DNA of 64,000 nucleotides from Bacteroidota bacterium (GCA_022573715.1 JACZTL010000001.1:186001-250000); one strand, 5' to 3'. Positions 9,901-19,549 are shown, numbered from the stretch's first letter. A program made the numbers and translations. Notes: generated by a model from the letters alone, not told the origin.

Positions 9901-10527
9901 AAAAACCTCGGTCCGATAAATCTATTAGCATATTCAGAATATGAAGAAGAAAAGGAAAGGTTTGATTTTCTTAACAACCAACGCAACGACCTTATAGAAT
10001 CAGAAAAAGATATCATAAAAACTATTGCAGAGATAAATATTACGGCTCAACAATTATTTACAGATACTTTTGAAAAAATAAGAACAAATTTTTCCAAAGT
10101 ATTCGGAGCATTATTCAATCCCGGTGATGAAGCCGATTTAAGAATGGAAGAAGGGGAAGATGTACTCGAAGCAAAAATAGAAATTATTGCAAAGCCTAAA
10201 GGCAAAAGGCCCACGTCAATAGAGCTTCTTTCCGGTGGAGAGAAAACACTTACAGCTATCGCTTTATTATTTTCAATTTATCTTGTCAAGCCGAGCCCTT
10301 TTTGTATTTTGGATGAAATAGACGCTCCGCTGGATGATGCAAACATTGACCGTTTTAACAAAATTTTAGACGACTTCAGTGAAAGCACACAGTTTATAGT
10401 TGTTACTCATAATAAGAAAACTATGGAAGCTGCAAGCACACTTTACGGTGTTACCATGCAGGAAGAAGGAATTTCAAAATTAGTCAGCGTTCGTTTTAAT
10501 GAAGATTTTGAGCTTACTACTAATTAA
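6931..10527 (+). CDS. smc: Chromosome partition protein SMC
   Basis: This is the SMC ATPase that organises and segregates the chromosome with ScpA/ScpB. Residues 31-39 are the Walker A motif (GPNGCGKTN) inside a classic SMC head. Long charged coiled coils flank a hinge at about residues 500-680 with glycine-rich segments. The C-terminal head has the signature LLSGGEKTLTAIAL and Walker B CILDEIDAPLDDANIDRF. The length of 1198 residues is typical. The start is TTG at 6931, reading straight into the conserved HLSKLEIFGFKSF N-terminus, 11 bases after the GH2-like gene, so co-transcription is likely. Confidence 0.97.
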   Translation: MHLSKLEIFGFKSFAQKTVINFNHGITSIVGPNGCGKTNIVDAIRWCLGEQRSGILRSDKMENIIFNGTSNKKPMGMAEVSLTILNDKGILPTEYSEVTITRRIFRSGESEYLLNKNICRLKDITNLFMDTGIGANAYSVIELKMVETILSNKADERRTMFEEAAGVNKYKLRRRLALRKLEEVKLDLSRVNDIVSEIEKKVNSLSRQAKKAERYTNISATLRELEIDFTEKKLALFSNQKEESLQKKDSNFKRRLLIESEISKLSDELKGIKSSLNAIEDSLQNKRNKITSVTEKIYFSQKQLSVAEERRNSLEDNINRYHQELEELNHQARETEDFIKDSKKKIDDFTGLIETKQNENEESAISVNLAKEELEKKRGELNAKNEELLTKFKELTNKENDLSNIEKTLDEKNKMIEERNEKILGLTNKIAKTVGFIEKLQSEKADAQKNLEEAETEYLKEQERKDNLESKLNKLKNEELDRKSLLNSMKDKITFIQSLIDNLDGVSKGVKALLSDNSWTKKEKNLLAQVGTSDEKYRFAIEAALRNNLNNILIETVTELKEAINYLKTNSAGRAAFYLDNFGQNGKEDFWGKLNNFTVNKRVKKIQSSPGFIGWAIDYVKADKKWKGLFDRILKNTAVVDSLENMLEMSSKFSGFSFATLDGDYVDVSGLVESGSSPQADNTLFGRMQLLEDLKKDFPVEEQKFNELNKKVDETENELNSIDLKIFSDNGRILVNDLANVDKQISQFEFEKKKANDEIEAARKDIQIMAQNSNKLDQEKIDLQEIINTQKESGKIEEESKLNLQNEFKECESKYDTNLNEKNNIRIELEKLLAERKNVENSIGRAQSALDTIDKNIEKRESDINSATNEKATLFNVIEQSQKEADENENVKTILQDEEGEISSKYKSIQLIINGKEDKQNDLRKEREILTEEIHKSDLRLNEIEMKIENLKEHIKENYSLSLEKKEFDDLDSFNFEEKESEVLTLKQQIKNLGPINLLAYSEYEEEKERFDFLNNQRNDLIESEKDIIKTIAEINITAQQLFTDTFEKIRTNFSKVFGALFNPGDEADLRMEEGEDVLEAKIEIIAKPKGKRPTSIELLSGGEKTLTAIALLFSIYLVKPSPFCILDEIDAPLDDANIDRFNKILDDFSESTQFIVVTHNKKTMEAASTLYGVTMQEEGISKLVSVRFNEDFELTTN

Positions 10528-10799
10528 CGAAAGTAAAAAAACAAAATTGATTTAAACAAATAAATTTTTTAAAAGGGGAGAAGAATGATTGAATAGATGT
10601 AAGGAAAATGATAAATGAAGATATACTAAATTGGACATCAGAATACCGGGTATTCAAACATATCTGAAGAATACCTGATGATTCATTGTTTACAGCCATA
10701 CACCGCCCGAAGGGGCATACAAGCATACTCTAAAAACAGTGTTAAACAATTATTATGATTCTAATCCAAAGCTAAAGATTAAACTAGTAAAACAAATAT
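10528..10799 (+). other. Intergenic region with hairpins downstream of smc
   Basis: No convincing gene is seen in these 272 bases. The heptamer GAATACC occurs at 10641 and 10669 with its complement GGTATTC at 10649. Outer arms CATCA (from 10636) and TGATG (to 10680) let the segment fold into a bulged hairpin. A second small hairpin, GCCC-GAAG-GGGC, lies at 10705-10716. They could end smc transcription or shape a leader for the next gene; there is no clear T-run. Confidence 0.4.
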
Positions 10800-11519
10800 A
10801 TGAAAAGAATTTTTAAAATATTTATTGATTTTGACGGAACCATAACAACTAAAGATGTAGGGGACGCAATTTTTAAAAAATTCGGTGAGCCCAATTCTGT
10901 AAAGAGAATAATAAATGATCTTCTCTCAGACAAAATTTCCGCTAAGGAAAGCTGGCTTCAACTTTGTAATTCAGTAAAACAAATTTCTTCTAATGAATTA
11001 AATAATTTTATAGATACATTAGAAATCGACCCTACATTTCACCAATTCTATAATTTTTGTGAACAAAATAATTTTGATTATTACATTTTAAGCGATGGAT
11101 TTGATTATTATATAGAGCGTCTTCTTAAAAATGACGGCATAGAACACATTAAATATTATGCTAATCATTTAACAATTACTGAAGATAATAAACTTGTCCC
11201 TTCATTTCCCTATCAGGACGAGGAACTTCTGACCTCCGCTAATTGCAAGAGAAATCATATTATCAATCACAGCAGCGACGATGATTTTACAATTTATATT
11301 GGGGACGGAAACTCAGATAAAGAAACCGCACAGTTTTGTGATTTTATTTTTGCAAAAGACGATCTTTTAAAATTCTGTGAAAGAGAAAGAATATCATATT
11401 TCCCATATAAAGATTTTAATGACGTTAGACTGAGAATAGAAAAACTTATTGCTAAACGAAACTTAAAGAAAAGACATCAAGCAGAATTGAAACGCAGAGA
11501 AGTCTATATGCAGGGTTGA
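10800..11519 (+). CDS. HAD-IB family phosphatase (MtnX/phosphoserine-phosphatase-like)
   Basis: This 239-residue cytoplasmic protein begins with the HAD motif I IDFDGTIT (nucleophile Asp10, general acid/base Asp12). Motif II is in ILSDGFDYYI near residue 100, and motif III/IV is IYIGDGNSDKETAQFCD near residue 165. The layout matches the MtnX-like HAD-IB group, which includes the methionine-salvage enolase phosphatase and phosphoserine phosphatase homologues. No other methionine-salvage gene is nearby, so the substrate is open. The C-terminus is basic. It overlaps the beginning of the next gene, suggesting translational coupling. Confidence 0.8.
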   Translation: MKRIFKIFIDFDGTITTKDVGDAIFKKFGEPNSVKRIINDLLSDKISAKESWLQLCNSVKQISSNELNNFIDTLEIDPTFHQFYNFCEQNNFDYYILSDGFDYYIERLLKNDGIEHIKYYANHLTITEDNKLVPSFPYQDEELLTSANCKRNHIINHSSDDDFTIYIGDGNSDKETAQFCDFIFAKDDLLKFCERERISYFPYKDFNDVRLRIEKLIAKRNLKKRHQAELKRREVYMQG

Positions 11520-11521
11520 AT

Positions 11522-12103
11522 ATGATTGACATTGCAATAAAATTTTTTAACTTCCGTAGTTACACACCTATTCCCTTTTTAATATTAATGTTTGTATTTC
11601 AAAGAGCAAATATTCAAAGTATGGTTATAGGGTTTTTAATTGCCCTCTGCGGAGAACTAATCCGTTTTTGGGGTGTGAGCTGGGCGGGAAGCGAAACAAG
11701 AACTACAGGGGGTGTAGGAGGAACTTTTTTAATAATCAGCGGACCGTTTGCATATGTCCGGAATCCGCTTTATGTGGGTAATATTTTATTATATACAGGC
11801 TTAGGGGTTATGTCACTTGCATTGTTTCCCTATTTACAAATTATTTCTTTGATTTTTTTCCTTATACAATATTATTATATAGTTAAAGAAGAAGAATCAT
11901 TTTTAGTAAAAAAGTTTGGTGAAGATTTCGAAAATTATTTGAAAAAAGTTCCGAGGTTTTTCCCGAGGTTTCATGCTTACAAAATTAATAATGCCGAGCA
12001 GCCCGAATTTAATTTAAAAGCAGGACTAAGATCAGAAAAAAGAAGCCTTCAAGCTTTTGTAATAGTAACAATTATATTAATTGTGCTAATGGTTATAGTT
12101 TAA
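11522..12103 (+). CDS. Isoprenylcysteine carboxyl methyltransferase / phospholipid methyltransferase family membrane protein
   Basis: This is a small membrane protein with about four to five hydrophobic segments. It carries the family hallmark GPFAYVRNPLYVGN in the middle and EEESFLVKKFGEDFENYLKKVP near the C-terminus; together these form the SAM- and substrate-binding core of ICMT/PEMT-type methyltransferases. The natural bacterial substrate (lipid or other small molecule) is not known. I start it at ATG 11522, just past the upstream stop, with AGGG suitably placed. A TTG at 11516 overlapping that stop would add two residues. It precedes the lipid A genes. Confidence 0.78.
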   Translation: MIDIAIKFFNFRSYTPIPFLILMFVFQRANIQSMVIGFLIALCGELIRFWGVSWAGSETRTTGGVGGTFLIISGPFAYVRNPLYVGNILLYTGLGVMSLALFPYLQIISLIFFLIQYYYIVKEEESFLVKKFGEDFENYLKKVPRFFPRFHAYKINNAEQPEFNLKAGLRSEKRSLQAFVIVTIILIVLMVIV

Positions 12104-12139
12104 GATAGAAAAAGATATCAATCAAAAATTTGTTTAAAG

Positions 12140-13288
12140 ATGCAAATAAATGAAGAAAAGAGTTTGCTAATCATAGCAGGAGAATCTTCCGGTGACCTTC
12201 ACGGAGGTGCACTTGTGAAAAATTTATTGCAACTCAACCCAAAATTAAAAATTTATGGTATAGGTGGTGATAAAATGCAGGGAGCCGGTATGAAGCTAAT
12301 TTATCATATCAATAAAATGTCTTTCTTAGGATTCTTAGAAATACTTGAACATCTCCCTTTTATAAAAAAAGTTCAAAAAGAATTGATAACCTACGTTAGA
12401 GAAAAGAACATTCAAGATATTGTTTTAATTGATTATCCCGGGTTTAATCTTAACATCGCAAAAAAATTTAAAAAATTAAATTTAAATATCACTTACTACA
12501 TTTCACCGCAGATTTGGGCTTGGGGCCCGGGTAGAATAAAAAAGATAAAAAAAATAATAAACAAAATGCTTGTTGTTTTCCCTTTTGAAGAAAAAATATA
12601 TAAAGAAAATTCTGTAGATGTTAGTTTTGTCGGGCATCCATTAATTGTTAGTTTAAATGACTATCAATTTCTTTCAAAAGAAGAATTGTACGACAAATTT
12701 AAATTTGAAAAGTATAAAGATATTTTACTCTTACTTTCCGGTAGCAGAGATCACGAGGTTAAGTCAATTTTTCCCGAGTGTATACAAGCAGCAAATATTC
12801 TTTCCGAAAAATATAATATGCAAATCGTGGTCGCTTGTGCGGATAACATTGATGAGTTATTATTTTATACGTTAACTAATTACAAAAATTTTAAAGTTAT
12901 AAAAAATTATACCTATGATCTGATAAAGCATTCAAAACTTGGAATTATAAAATCGGGGACTTCAACATTAGAAGCCGCACTTTTGGAACTACCGATGGTC
13001 ATTGTTTATAAAACAAGTGCAATAACATATTTAATCGGTAAAAGTTTAATAAGAATTAAAGATATAGGTATGGCAAATATTTTATCGGGAAAAAAAGTTG
13101 TACCTGAATTAATACAGCAGAAAGTTAAATCAAAATTTATAATTGAAGAAGGAGACAAATTATTGTCGAATAATACATTATATATAAACACAAAAAATGA
13201 ACTAAAAAAAATAAAGGAGAGTTTGGGAAAAGAAGATGCATCAAAAAAAGCTGCAGAAATAATACACTCCTCGCTTTATGAAAATTAG
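12140..13288 (+). CDS. lpxB: Lipid-A-disaccharide synthase
   Basis: LpxB, a peripheral inner-membrane GT19 enzyme, joins UDP-diacylglucosamine and lipid X to make the lipid A disaccharide. Seen: the N-terminal AGESSGDLHGG motif near residue 13, YGIGGDKMQGAG near 44, YYISPQIWAWGPGRIKKI in the middle, FVGHPL, LLSGSRDHEV, and SGTSTLEAALLELPMVIVYK near the nucleotide-binding end. The 382-residue length is normal. It heads a compact lipid A run: the acyltransferase gene overlaps it by 11 bases and lpxK follows, so the three are probably translated together. Confidence 0.96.
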   Translation: MQINEEKSLLIIAGESSGDLHGGALVKNLLQLNPKLKIYGIGGDKMQGAGMKLIYHINKMSFLGFLEILEHLPFIKKVQKELITYVREKNIQDIVLIDYPGFNLNIAKKFKKLNLNITYYISPQIWAWGPGRIKKIKKIINKMLVVFPFEEKIYKENSVDVSFVGHPLIVSLNDYQFLSKEELYDKFKFEKYKDILLLLSGSRDHEVKSIFPECIQAANILSEKYNMQIVVACADNIDELLFYTLTNYKNFKVIKNYTYDLIKHSKLGIIKSGTSTLEAALLELPMVIVYKTSAITYLIGKSLIRIKDIGMANILSGKKVVPELIQQKVKSKFIIEEGDKLLSNNTLYINTKNELKKIKESLGKEDASKKAAEIIHSSLYEN

Positions 13289-13934
13289 AAAATTAGAACA
13301 AGCATTTTTAAGAAAACTCGGGCATTACACATTATTTCAAATCGTAAATGTTCTGTGTAAATCTTTAAGAATTACATTTAAGAACAAAGAAGTAATTAAA
13401 AAACTCGAGAACGAAAATCAAAAATTTGTTCTTGCTTTTTGGCACGGTTCAATGCTCTTGCCTTGGTATCTTCAGCGGTATAAAAATTTTGCGGGACTTA
13501 CCAGTAAAAGCAAGGACGGAGATTTGTTGGCAAGAGTTTTAAATTTATGGAGATACAATGTTGTAAGAGGTTCAAGTACTGAAGGCGGAGAAATTGCGCT
13601 GGGTATTTTATTGGACTATGCAAAAAACGGCTATTCAATATCAATAACCCCTGACGGACCACTCGGTCTTTACAGAAAGATGAAAGCCGGGGCGATAATT
13701 ACTGCAAAGAAAAGCGGTCTGCCGTTGGTTTTAATAGGCGTTGGCTTTAAAAGAAAGAGTAACCTTAAAAGCTGGGATAAATTTACTGTCCCAAAACTAT
13801 TTACTAAAGCTACAGTTATATATTCCAATCCAATCAGAATAGATAAAGATTTAAGTTATAATGAAACATCAAAAATGATAGAGAAATGTGAAAAGATTTT
13901 GAATCAAATTCAAAATGAGGCTGAGATTTTTTAA
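13278..13934 (+). CDS. DUF374 lysophospholipid acyltransferase family protein
   Basis: This 218-residue protein shows the DUF374 pattern: AFWHGSMLLPWY with the acyltransferase-type histidine near residue 54, LTSKSKDGDLLARVL, VVRGSSTEGG, then ITPDGPLGLYRKMKAG and SGLPLVLIGVGF. The family belongs to the glycerolipid acyltransferase clan. Its position between lpxB and lpxK suggests that it adds or edits an acyl chain on lipid A or its precursor. That role is inferred from the neighbours; no lpxL or lpxM homologue is visible in the window. Translation likely couples to lpxB through the 11-base overlap. Confidence 0.85.
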   Translation: MKIRKLEQAFLRKLGHYTLFQIVNVLCKSLRITFKNKEVIKKLENENQKFVLAFWHGSMLLPWYLQRYKNFAGLTSKSKDGDLLARVLNLWRYNVVRGSSTEGGEIALGILLDYAKNGYSISITPDGPLGLYRKMKAGAIITAKKSGLPLVLIGVGFKRKSNLKSWDKFTVPKLFTKATVIYSNPIRIDKDLSYNETSKMIEKCEKILNQIQNEAEIF

Positions 13935-13938
13935 TTAA

Positions 13939-14982
13939 ATGAAATTTTTACGATTTATATTATATCCTTTTGTCCCTGTTTATGCTTTTATAATTTCTAT
14001 TAGAAATTGGTTTTTTGAAAAAGGTATTTTTAAATCAGTTTCTGTAAATGCCAAAGTGATTTCTGTTGGAAATATTACTGTTGGAGGATCAGGTAAAACT
14101 CCATTGGTAATCTATCTTACAAAATTACTTAAAAATGAAGGCAAAAAAGTGGGTGTCTTGAGCAGGGGCTACGGGAGAAAATCAAAAGGATATTTTCTTG
14201 TCTCTGATGGTGAAAAAATGATTGCCGATGTTGAACAAAGCGGTGATGAAATTTATCACACAGCAATTGAATGCAGGGTTCCGGCAGCCGTGTGCGAGAA
14301 AAGAGTTGAGGGCGGAAATAAAATGATTAAAGAAACAGGCGTTGACACATTGGTTTTAGACGATGCTTTTCAACACAGATGGATAAACCGAGATATTGAT
14401 TTGCTTATCTGCGAACAAAAATTTATAAATGACCCAAGTTTTTTTACTCAACGTCTTCTTCCAACGGGAAACATGAGAGAAAATTACAGGTCTGTCAGAA
14501 GAGCCGATGCAATTATTATAAACAAAAAATTCTCTCATGCTCTACCCCTGCCCGAGGAAATTATTAAATACGGAAAAGATAAAAATATATTTTATTCATA
14601 TTATAAAACTACATGCTTTGTGAATGCAGTTACAGAAGTTGAATATAGCATAAAGGATTTTGAGGGACAGAAAAGTTTAATAGTTTCCGGAATTGCAAAT
14701 CCCTATTCTTTTATAAATGCATTAAAGCAGACAAATGTTGATACATCAAACCAAATTATCTTCCCGGATCATAAAACTTATACACTAAAAGAAATTCAAA
14801 AAATTAGATCTGGTTTTTACAGAACCAATTCGCACTCTGTGATAACAACTCAGAAAGACGCAGTGAAATTGATTAAATATTCCGATGCATTTGACGATGT
14901 AGAAATATTTTATTTAAAAATTGAATTGGAAATGGAAGACAAAAAAGGATTTAAAGATTTTATTTTAAGTAAAATAAATTAA
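13939..14982 (+). CDS. lpxK: Tetraacyldisaccharide 4'-kinase
   Basis: LpxK phosphorylates the 4' position of the lipid A disaccharide at the inner face of the cytoplasmic membrane. The N-terminus contains a hydrophobic anchor. The P-loop-like motif VGNITVGGSGKTPL follows near residues 41-55, then LSRGYGRKSKGY and the Walker B-like TLVLDDAFQHRWINRDIDLLI. The later SGIANPYSFINAL and FPDHKTYT segments are also family-typical. The length of 347 residues is normal. It closes the lpxB-acyltransferase-lpxK run, four bases after the acyltransferase gene. Confidence 0.96.
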   Translation: MKFLRFILYPFVPVYAFIISIRNWFFEKGIFKSVSVNAKVISVGNITVGGSGKTPLVIYLTKLLKNEGKKVGVLSRGYGRKSKGYFLVSDGEKMIADVEQSGDEIYHTAIECRVPAAVCEKRVEGGNKMIKETGVDTLVLDDAFQHRWINRDIDLLICEQKFINDPSFFTQRLLPTGNMRENYRSVRRADAIIINKKFSHALPLPEEIIKYGKDKNIFYSYYKTTCFVNAVTEVEYSIKDFEGQKSLIVSGIANPYSFINALKQTNVDTSNQIIFPDHKTYTLKEIQKIRSGFYRTNSHSVITTQKDAVKLIKYSDAFDDVEIFYLKIELEMEDKKGFKDFILSKIN

Positions 14983-15008
14983 CATAAAAGAAGTTTTCAT
15001 TGTATATT
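14979..15008 (+). promoter_or_regulatory. Putative sigma-70-type promoter for ppdK
   Basis: TTAACA at 14979-14984 and TATATT at 15003-15008 are separated by 18 bases. An unusually good ribosome site, AAGGAGG at 15024-15030, stands before the ATG at 15040. This would give ppdK its own start of transcription after lpxK. The region is AT-rich, so a chance match is possible. Confidence 0.4.
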
Positions 15009-15039
15009 TGCCAATCTTATTTTAAGGAGGTTTCATAAA

Positions 15040-17787
15040 ATGCCCAAAGCACATAAATATGTATACTTTTTCGGTAACAAAAAAGCCGAAGGTAAATCTG
15101 AAATGAAACATTTATTGGGTGGAAAAGGTGCAAATTTGGCAGAAATGGTCAATATTAGATTACCAGTTCCCGCAGGTTTTACAATTACAACAGAAGTTTG
15201 TACATATTATTATTCTAATAAAAACACATATCCTAAAAAATTAAAAAATGACGTCTTAAAAGCTTTAAAAAATGTTGAGAAAACAATGAAAGCTAAATTT
15301 GGCGAAGCAGATAATCCGTTACTCGTTTCCATAAGAAGCGGTGCGAGAGCATCAATGCCGGGAATGATGGATTCAATTTTAAATCTTGGTCTTAACGATA
15401 CAACTGTTAAAGGACTCATCAAAAAAACAGACAATCCGCGTTTTGCATATGACTCATACAGGAGATTTGTTCAAATGTATGGTGATGTTGTATTAGGATT
15501 AAGACCGGTAGACAAAACAGACGAAGATCCCTTTGAAATTATGTTGGATAGAAAAAAGAAAAAACACGGTTTTAAATTAGATACAGAATTATCAGCCGAT
15601 CATCTTAAAGAACTTGTTGCTGAATTTAAATCCGCCATAAAAAAGAAAACAGGACACGACTTTCCAAACGATCCTATGGAACAACTTTGGGGTGCAATCG
15701 GTGCCGTATTCAGTTCCTGGATGAACGATAGAGCAATTGTATACAGACAATTAAACCACATCCCTTCCGAATGGGGAACTGCAGTAAATGTTCAATCAAT
15801 GGTATTCGGTAATATGGGTGAAGATTCAGGTACAGGTGTAGCATTTACAAGAGACCCTGCAACAGGTGATAATTTATTCTATGGTGAATACTTGTTTAAC
15901 GCCCAAGGTGAAGATGTTGTTGCGGGAACCAGGACCCCGAACCCAATTTCAGATCTTAAAAAAGAAAACCTAAAAATTTATAAAGAACTTATATCAATAC
16001 GCAAAAAATTAGAACAGCATTATAAAGATATGATGGATGTGGAGTTTACTATTCAACAAGGTAAACTATGGATGCTTCAGTGCAGAATTGGAAAAAGGAC
16101 AGGTTTTGCAGCTATTAAAATGGCAGTTGATATGGTTAAGGAAAAATTGATTTCAAAAGAAACAGCTATTTCAAGAATAGAACCTAATCAGCTAAATCAA
16201 TTATTGCGTCCTATTTTTGATTCAAAAGAGATGAAGAAAGCTATAAATAAGAACAAACTTTTGGCAAAAGGATTAAATGCAGGCCCGGGAGCAGCTTCCG
16301 GAAGGGTGGCATTAAGTGCACATGATGCTGAAGAAATGGCTTCAAAAGGTGAAAAAGTAATCTTAGTAAGAATTGAAACTTCACCCGAAGATATTAAAGG
16401 TATGAATGCCTCGGAAGGAATTCTTACAGCAAGAGGTGGAATGACTTCGCACGCAGCTTTAGTAGCAAGACAAATGGGTAAGGTTTGTGTAGCAGGTTGC
16501 AGTGCATTAAAGATAGATTATAAAAAAAGAAACTTTACTGTTGATGGAAAAAATATTGTTGTTAAGGAAGGAGATTATATATCAATTGATGGTACAACCG
16601 GAGAAGTTATATTAGGAAAAATAAAGACCAAACCTTCGGAAGTGATTCAAGTTCTAATTTCAAAAACTATTGAAGGTAAAAAATCATCTGTTTATAAAAC
16701 TTATGCAAGTTTGATGAGTTGGGCTGATAAAATAAGAACGATGAATATTAGGACTAATGCTGACCAAGACGACCAAGCAGAAAATGCATTAGCTTTCGGT
16801 GCCGAAGGAATCGGATTATGCCGAACCGAACATATGTTCTTTGGTGATGATAGGATTATGCTTTTTAGAAAAATGATAGTTGCCGATACATTAGAAGAAA
16901 GGAAAAAAGCTCTTGCAGAACTTCTTCCTCTTCAAAGGAAAGATTTTTATTCAATATTTAAAGTAATGAACGGAAAACCTGTAACCATCAGAACTTTAGA
17001 TCCGCCATTACACGAGTTTTTACCTCATTCTGAAAAAGAAATAAAGAAACTTGCTTCAGCACTTAAGATAAAGGTAAGCGTTCTAACATCTAAAATTGAA
17101 AGCTTGAGTGAAATTAATCCGATGCTTGGCTTCCGTGGTTGCAGAATAGGTATTATCTATCCTGAAATTACTGAAATGCAGGCTCAGGCTATAATTGAAG
17201 CAGCCTGCAAGGCAAAAGCAAAAGGAATAAAAGTTAAACCAGAAATAATGATTCCTTTAGTTAGTCATATAAATGAATTCAAACTTCAGGAAAAAATTGT
17301 TAGAAGTGTAGCAGAAAGAGTGATGAAAAAAAAGAAGATGAAAATTGACTATCTTGTCGGAACAATGATTGAGTTACCGAGAGCCGCACTTACTGCGGAC
17401 CAGATTGCAGAACATGCAGAATTTTTCAGTTTCGGAACCAATGATTTAACACAAACAACATTCGGTCTTTCCAGAGATGACGCAGGTAAATTTTTGCCAC
17501 TTTACGTAGAAAAAGAATTACTACAAAATGATCCTTTTGAAGTATTGGATCAAACCGGTGTCGGTCAATTAGTAAAAATTGGAACAGAAATGGGAAGGGC
17601 AACAAGACCAAATTTGAAGGTTGGTATTTGCGGTGAACACGGTGGAGAACCTGCTTCGATAGAATTTTGCCATAATATTGGTCTGGATTATGTTAGTTGT
17701 TCTCCTTTTAGAGTCCCTATTGCAAGACTTGCTGCAGCCCGCGCAGTCATTTTCAGTAATGACAAAAAAGTGAAAAAAATAAAATAA
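15040..17787 (+). CDS. ppdK: Pyruvate, phosphate dikinase
   Basis: The enzyme interconverts pyruvate, ATP and phosphate with PEP, AMP and pyrophosphate in central carbon metabolism. The N-terminal ATP-binding domain includes [10 protein letters not shown] and [20 protein letters not shown]. The swivelling phosphohistidine is His471 in [16 protein letters not shown]. The C-terminal PEP-binding barrel ends with the catalytic Cys864 in [13 protein letters not shown], with [11 protein letters not shown] just before it. The length of 915 residues is close to the family norm of about 880, with a short extra tail. A strong AAGGAGG ribosome site and a putative own promoter suggest high expression. 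Confidence 0.97.
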   Translation: MPKAHKYVYFFGNKKAEGKSEMKHLLGGKGANLAEMVNIRLPVPAGFTITTEVCTYYYSNKNTYPKKLKNDVLKALKNVEKTMKAKFGEADNPLLVSIRSGARASMPGMMDSILNLGLNDTTVKGLIKKTDNPRFAYDSYRRFVQMYGDVVLGLRPVDKTDEDPFEIMLDRKKKKHGFKLDTELSADHLKELVAEFKSAIKKKTGHDFPNDPMEQLWGAIGAVFSSWMNDRAIVYRQLNHIPSEWGTAVNVQSMVFGNMGEDSGTGVAFTRDPATGDNLFYGEYLFNAQGEDVVAGTRTPNPISDLKKENLKIYKELISIRKKLEQHYKDMMDVEFTIQQGKLWMLQCRIGKRTGFAAIKMAVDMVKEKLISKETAISRIEPNQLNQLLRPIFDSKEMKKAINKNKLLAKGLNAGPGAASGRVALSAHDAEEMASKGEKVILVRIETSPEDIKGMNASEGILTARGGMTSHAALVARQMGKVCVAGCSALKIDYKKRNFTVDGKNIVVKEGDYISIDGTTGEVILGKIKTKPSEVIQVLISKTIEGKKSSVYKTYASLMSWADKIRTMNIRTNADQDDQAENALAFGAEGIGLCRTEHMFFGDDRIMLFRKMIVADTLEERKKALAELLPLQRKDFYSIFKVMNGKPVTIRTLDPPLHEFLPHSEKEIKKLASALKIKVSVLTSKIESLSEINPMLGFRGCRIGIIYPEITEMQAQAIIEAACKAKAKGIKVKPEIMIPLVSHINEFKLQEKIVRSVAERVMKKKKMKIDYLVGTMIELPRAALTADQIAEHAEFFSFGTNDLTQTTFGLSRDDAGKFLPLYVEKELLQNDPFEVLDQTGVGQLVKIGTEMGRATRPNLKVGICGEHGGEPASIEFCHNIGLDYVSCSPFRVPIARLAAARAVIFSNDKKVKKIK

Positions 17788-17834
17788 ATTATTGTTATTT
17801 GTATTTGTAAACTAAAATAAAGGAAGCTAAAAAT

Positions 17835-18869
17835 ATGAAGCTAACTGATTTTAAATTTAATTTGCCTAAAACATATATTGCTAAATATCCTGTTACCCCA
17901 CGTGACAAAGCAAGGCTTATTGTTTTAGACAAAGAAACTAAGACTATAGAGCATAAAGTTTTTTCTGATGTTGTTGATTATATGTTAAAAGGTGATGTGC
18001 TTGTTGTAAACGAAACACGAGTTTTTAAAGCAAGGCTTTTCGGTAAAAAAGAAAAAACTAATGCAAAGATTGAAGTCTTTCTGTTGAGAGAACTGAATGA
18101 AGAAGATTGTATTTGGGATGTAATAGTAGACCCAGCCAGAAAAGTAAGGATTGGAAACAAAATATATTTCAACGATAAACTTTGGTGTGAGGTTATAGAC
18201 AACACTACATCAAGGGGCAGAACTGTTCGCTTCAACCAACCTGGAAATGTTTTTAATGCAATTGAAAAAATCGGGTTGACTCCTCTACCCCCATACATTA
18301 AAAGAGACGTAGAGCCTAAAGATAAAGAAAATTATCAAACAGTATATGCCAAAGTAGACGGGGCAGTTGCAGCTCCAACAGCAGGTCTTCATTTTACGGA
18401 GAAACTCCTTAATAAGATAAAGAAAAAAGGAATTAATATTACTCCTGTAATACTACATATTGGTTTAGGTACTTTTAGACCAGTCGAAGTTGAAGATCTA
18501 ACTAAACACAAAATGGATTCCGAATTTTATGAAATAACTCAGGAAACGTCTGAAATTATTAATAAAGCTAAGACTTCAAAGAAAAAAGTATTTGTTGTTG
18601 GAACAAGTACAGCCCGTGCTTTAGAAACCGCAATAACTGCTGCCGGATTTTCTAAACCTAGCAGAGGCTGGACTGATAAGTTCATTTATCCCCCCTACAA
18701 ATTTAAAATAGTAGATAAATTAATTACTAATTTCCATTCACCGGAATCGACATTAGTAATGCTTGCAAGTGCATTTGCCGGGTATGATTTTTTTATGAAA
18801 TCTTATAAAAAAGCTATGAAAGAAAAATATAGATTCTTGAGTTACGGTGATGCTATGTTAATTAAATGA
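17835..18869 (+). CDS. queA: S-adenosylmethionine:tRNA ribosyltransferase-isomerase QueA
   Basis: QueA moves the ribosyl part of SAM onto preQ1 in tRNA to give epoxyqueuosine. The sequence is collinear with the family: FNLPKTYIAKYPVTPRDKARL at the N-terminus, NETRVFKARLFGKK near residue 60, PPYIKRDVEPKDKENYQTVYAK, the hallmark GAVAAPTAGLHFT, LHIGLGTFRPV, and the C-terminal NFHSPESTLVMLASAFAG. The length of 344 residues is normal. An AAAGGAAG ribosome site precedes the ATG. It overlaps ispD by four bases (ATGA). Confidence 0.97.
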   Translation: MKLTDFKFNLPKTYIAKYPVTPRDKARLIVLDKETKTIEHKVFSDVVDYMLKGDVLVVNETRVFKARLFGKKEKTNAKIEVFLLRELNEEDCIWDVIVDPARKVRIGNKIYFNDKLWCEVIDNTTSRGRTVRFNQPGNVFNAIEKIGLTPLPPYIKRDVEPKDKENYQTVYAKVDGAVAAPTAGLHFTEKLLNKIKKKGINITPVILHIGLGTFRPVEVEDLTKHKMDSEFYEITQETSEIINKAKTSKKKVFVVGTSTARALETAITAAGFSKPSRGWTDKFIYPPYKFKIVDKLITNFHSPESTLVMLASAFAGYDFFMKSYKKAMKEKYRFLSYGDAMLIK

Positions 18870-19549
18870 AAACTTTTACAATTATACCGGCAGGTGGTAA
18901 AGGGCTTAGGAGCGGAAGTTCCGTTCCTAAGCAATATCTAAAATTCTATGAAAAGGAATTAATTGCATATACAATAGAGATCTTTCAAAAATCCAGTTTA
19001 GTAGATAAAATAATAATAGCTGCTGAACAGAATTATCATAAAAGATTATTTCAAATAATAAAAAAATACAAATTAACTAAAGTTAGTACCATTATAGAAA
19101 GCGGAGTAACACGACAAGATTCGGTTTTTAATTGTATTAAAACTCTAAATGCAGAAAAAAATGATCTGGTTATTGTACACGATGCCGCCAGACCCCTTTT
19201 GACAAAAACTATATTAAATAAAGCAATAAAATTTGCTAAAGAAAAAGGGAACGCTGTCGTAAGTATTAAAGCAAAAGATACTCTTGCTAAAGGTAATAAT
19301 ACTGTAAATGGTTATATTAAAAGAAAAAATGTACGTTACATACAAACACCCCAAATTTTTAAGTATAAAGATTTTGTAAAAGCAATAAAATACGCAGAAG
19401 AAAATAATTATAGTGGAACGGACGAATCAAGTCTGATGAAAAAAATTGGTAAAAGAATATTCCTTGTAAACGGCTCTGCAATAAATATAAAGATTACAAC
19501 TAAGGAAGATTTACAGATATTTAAAACTTACATTAAATCCTCAATTTAA
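18866..19549 (+). CDS. ispD: 2-C-methyl-D-erythritol 4-phosphate cytidylyltransferase
   Basis: IspD transfers CMP from CTP to methylerythritol phosphate in the non-mevalonate isoprenoid pathway. The N-terminal nucleotide-binding loop is IIPAGGKGLRSGSSVPKQYL (residues 5-24). VIVHDAARPLL near residue 105 carries the metal-binding Asp, followed by KDTLAKG and the YIQTPQIFKY segment. The length of 227 residues is normal. The start codon overlaps the queA stop, so translation is probably coupled although the pathways are unrelated. Confidence 0.93.
   Translation: MKTFTIIPAGGKGLRSGSSVPKQYLKFYEKELIAYTIEIFQKSSLVDKIIIAAEQNYHKRLFQIIKKYKLTKVSTIIESGVTRQDSVFNCIKTLNAEKNDLVIVHDAARPLLTKTILNKAIKFAKEKGNAVVSIKAKDTLAKGNNTVNGYIKRKNVRYIQTPQIFKYKDFVKAIKYAEENNYSGTDESSLMKKIGKRIFLVNGSAINIKITTKEDLQIFKTYIKSSI

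Noticed and set aside
10520-10726. 68-codon minus-strand reading frame behind smc
   Set aside because: It overlaps the smc end, shows no family motif or ribosome site, and runs through the hairpin region.
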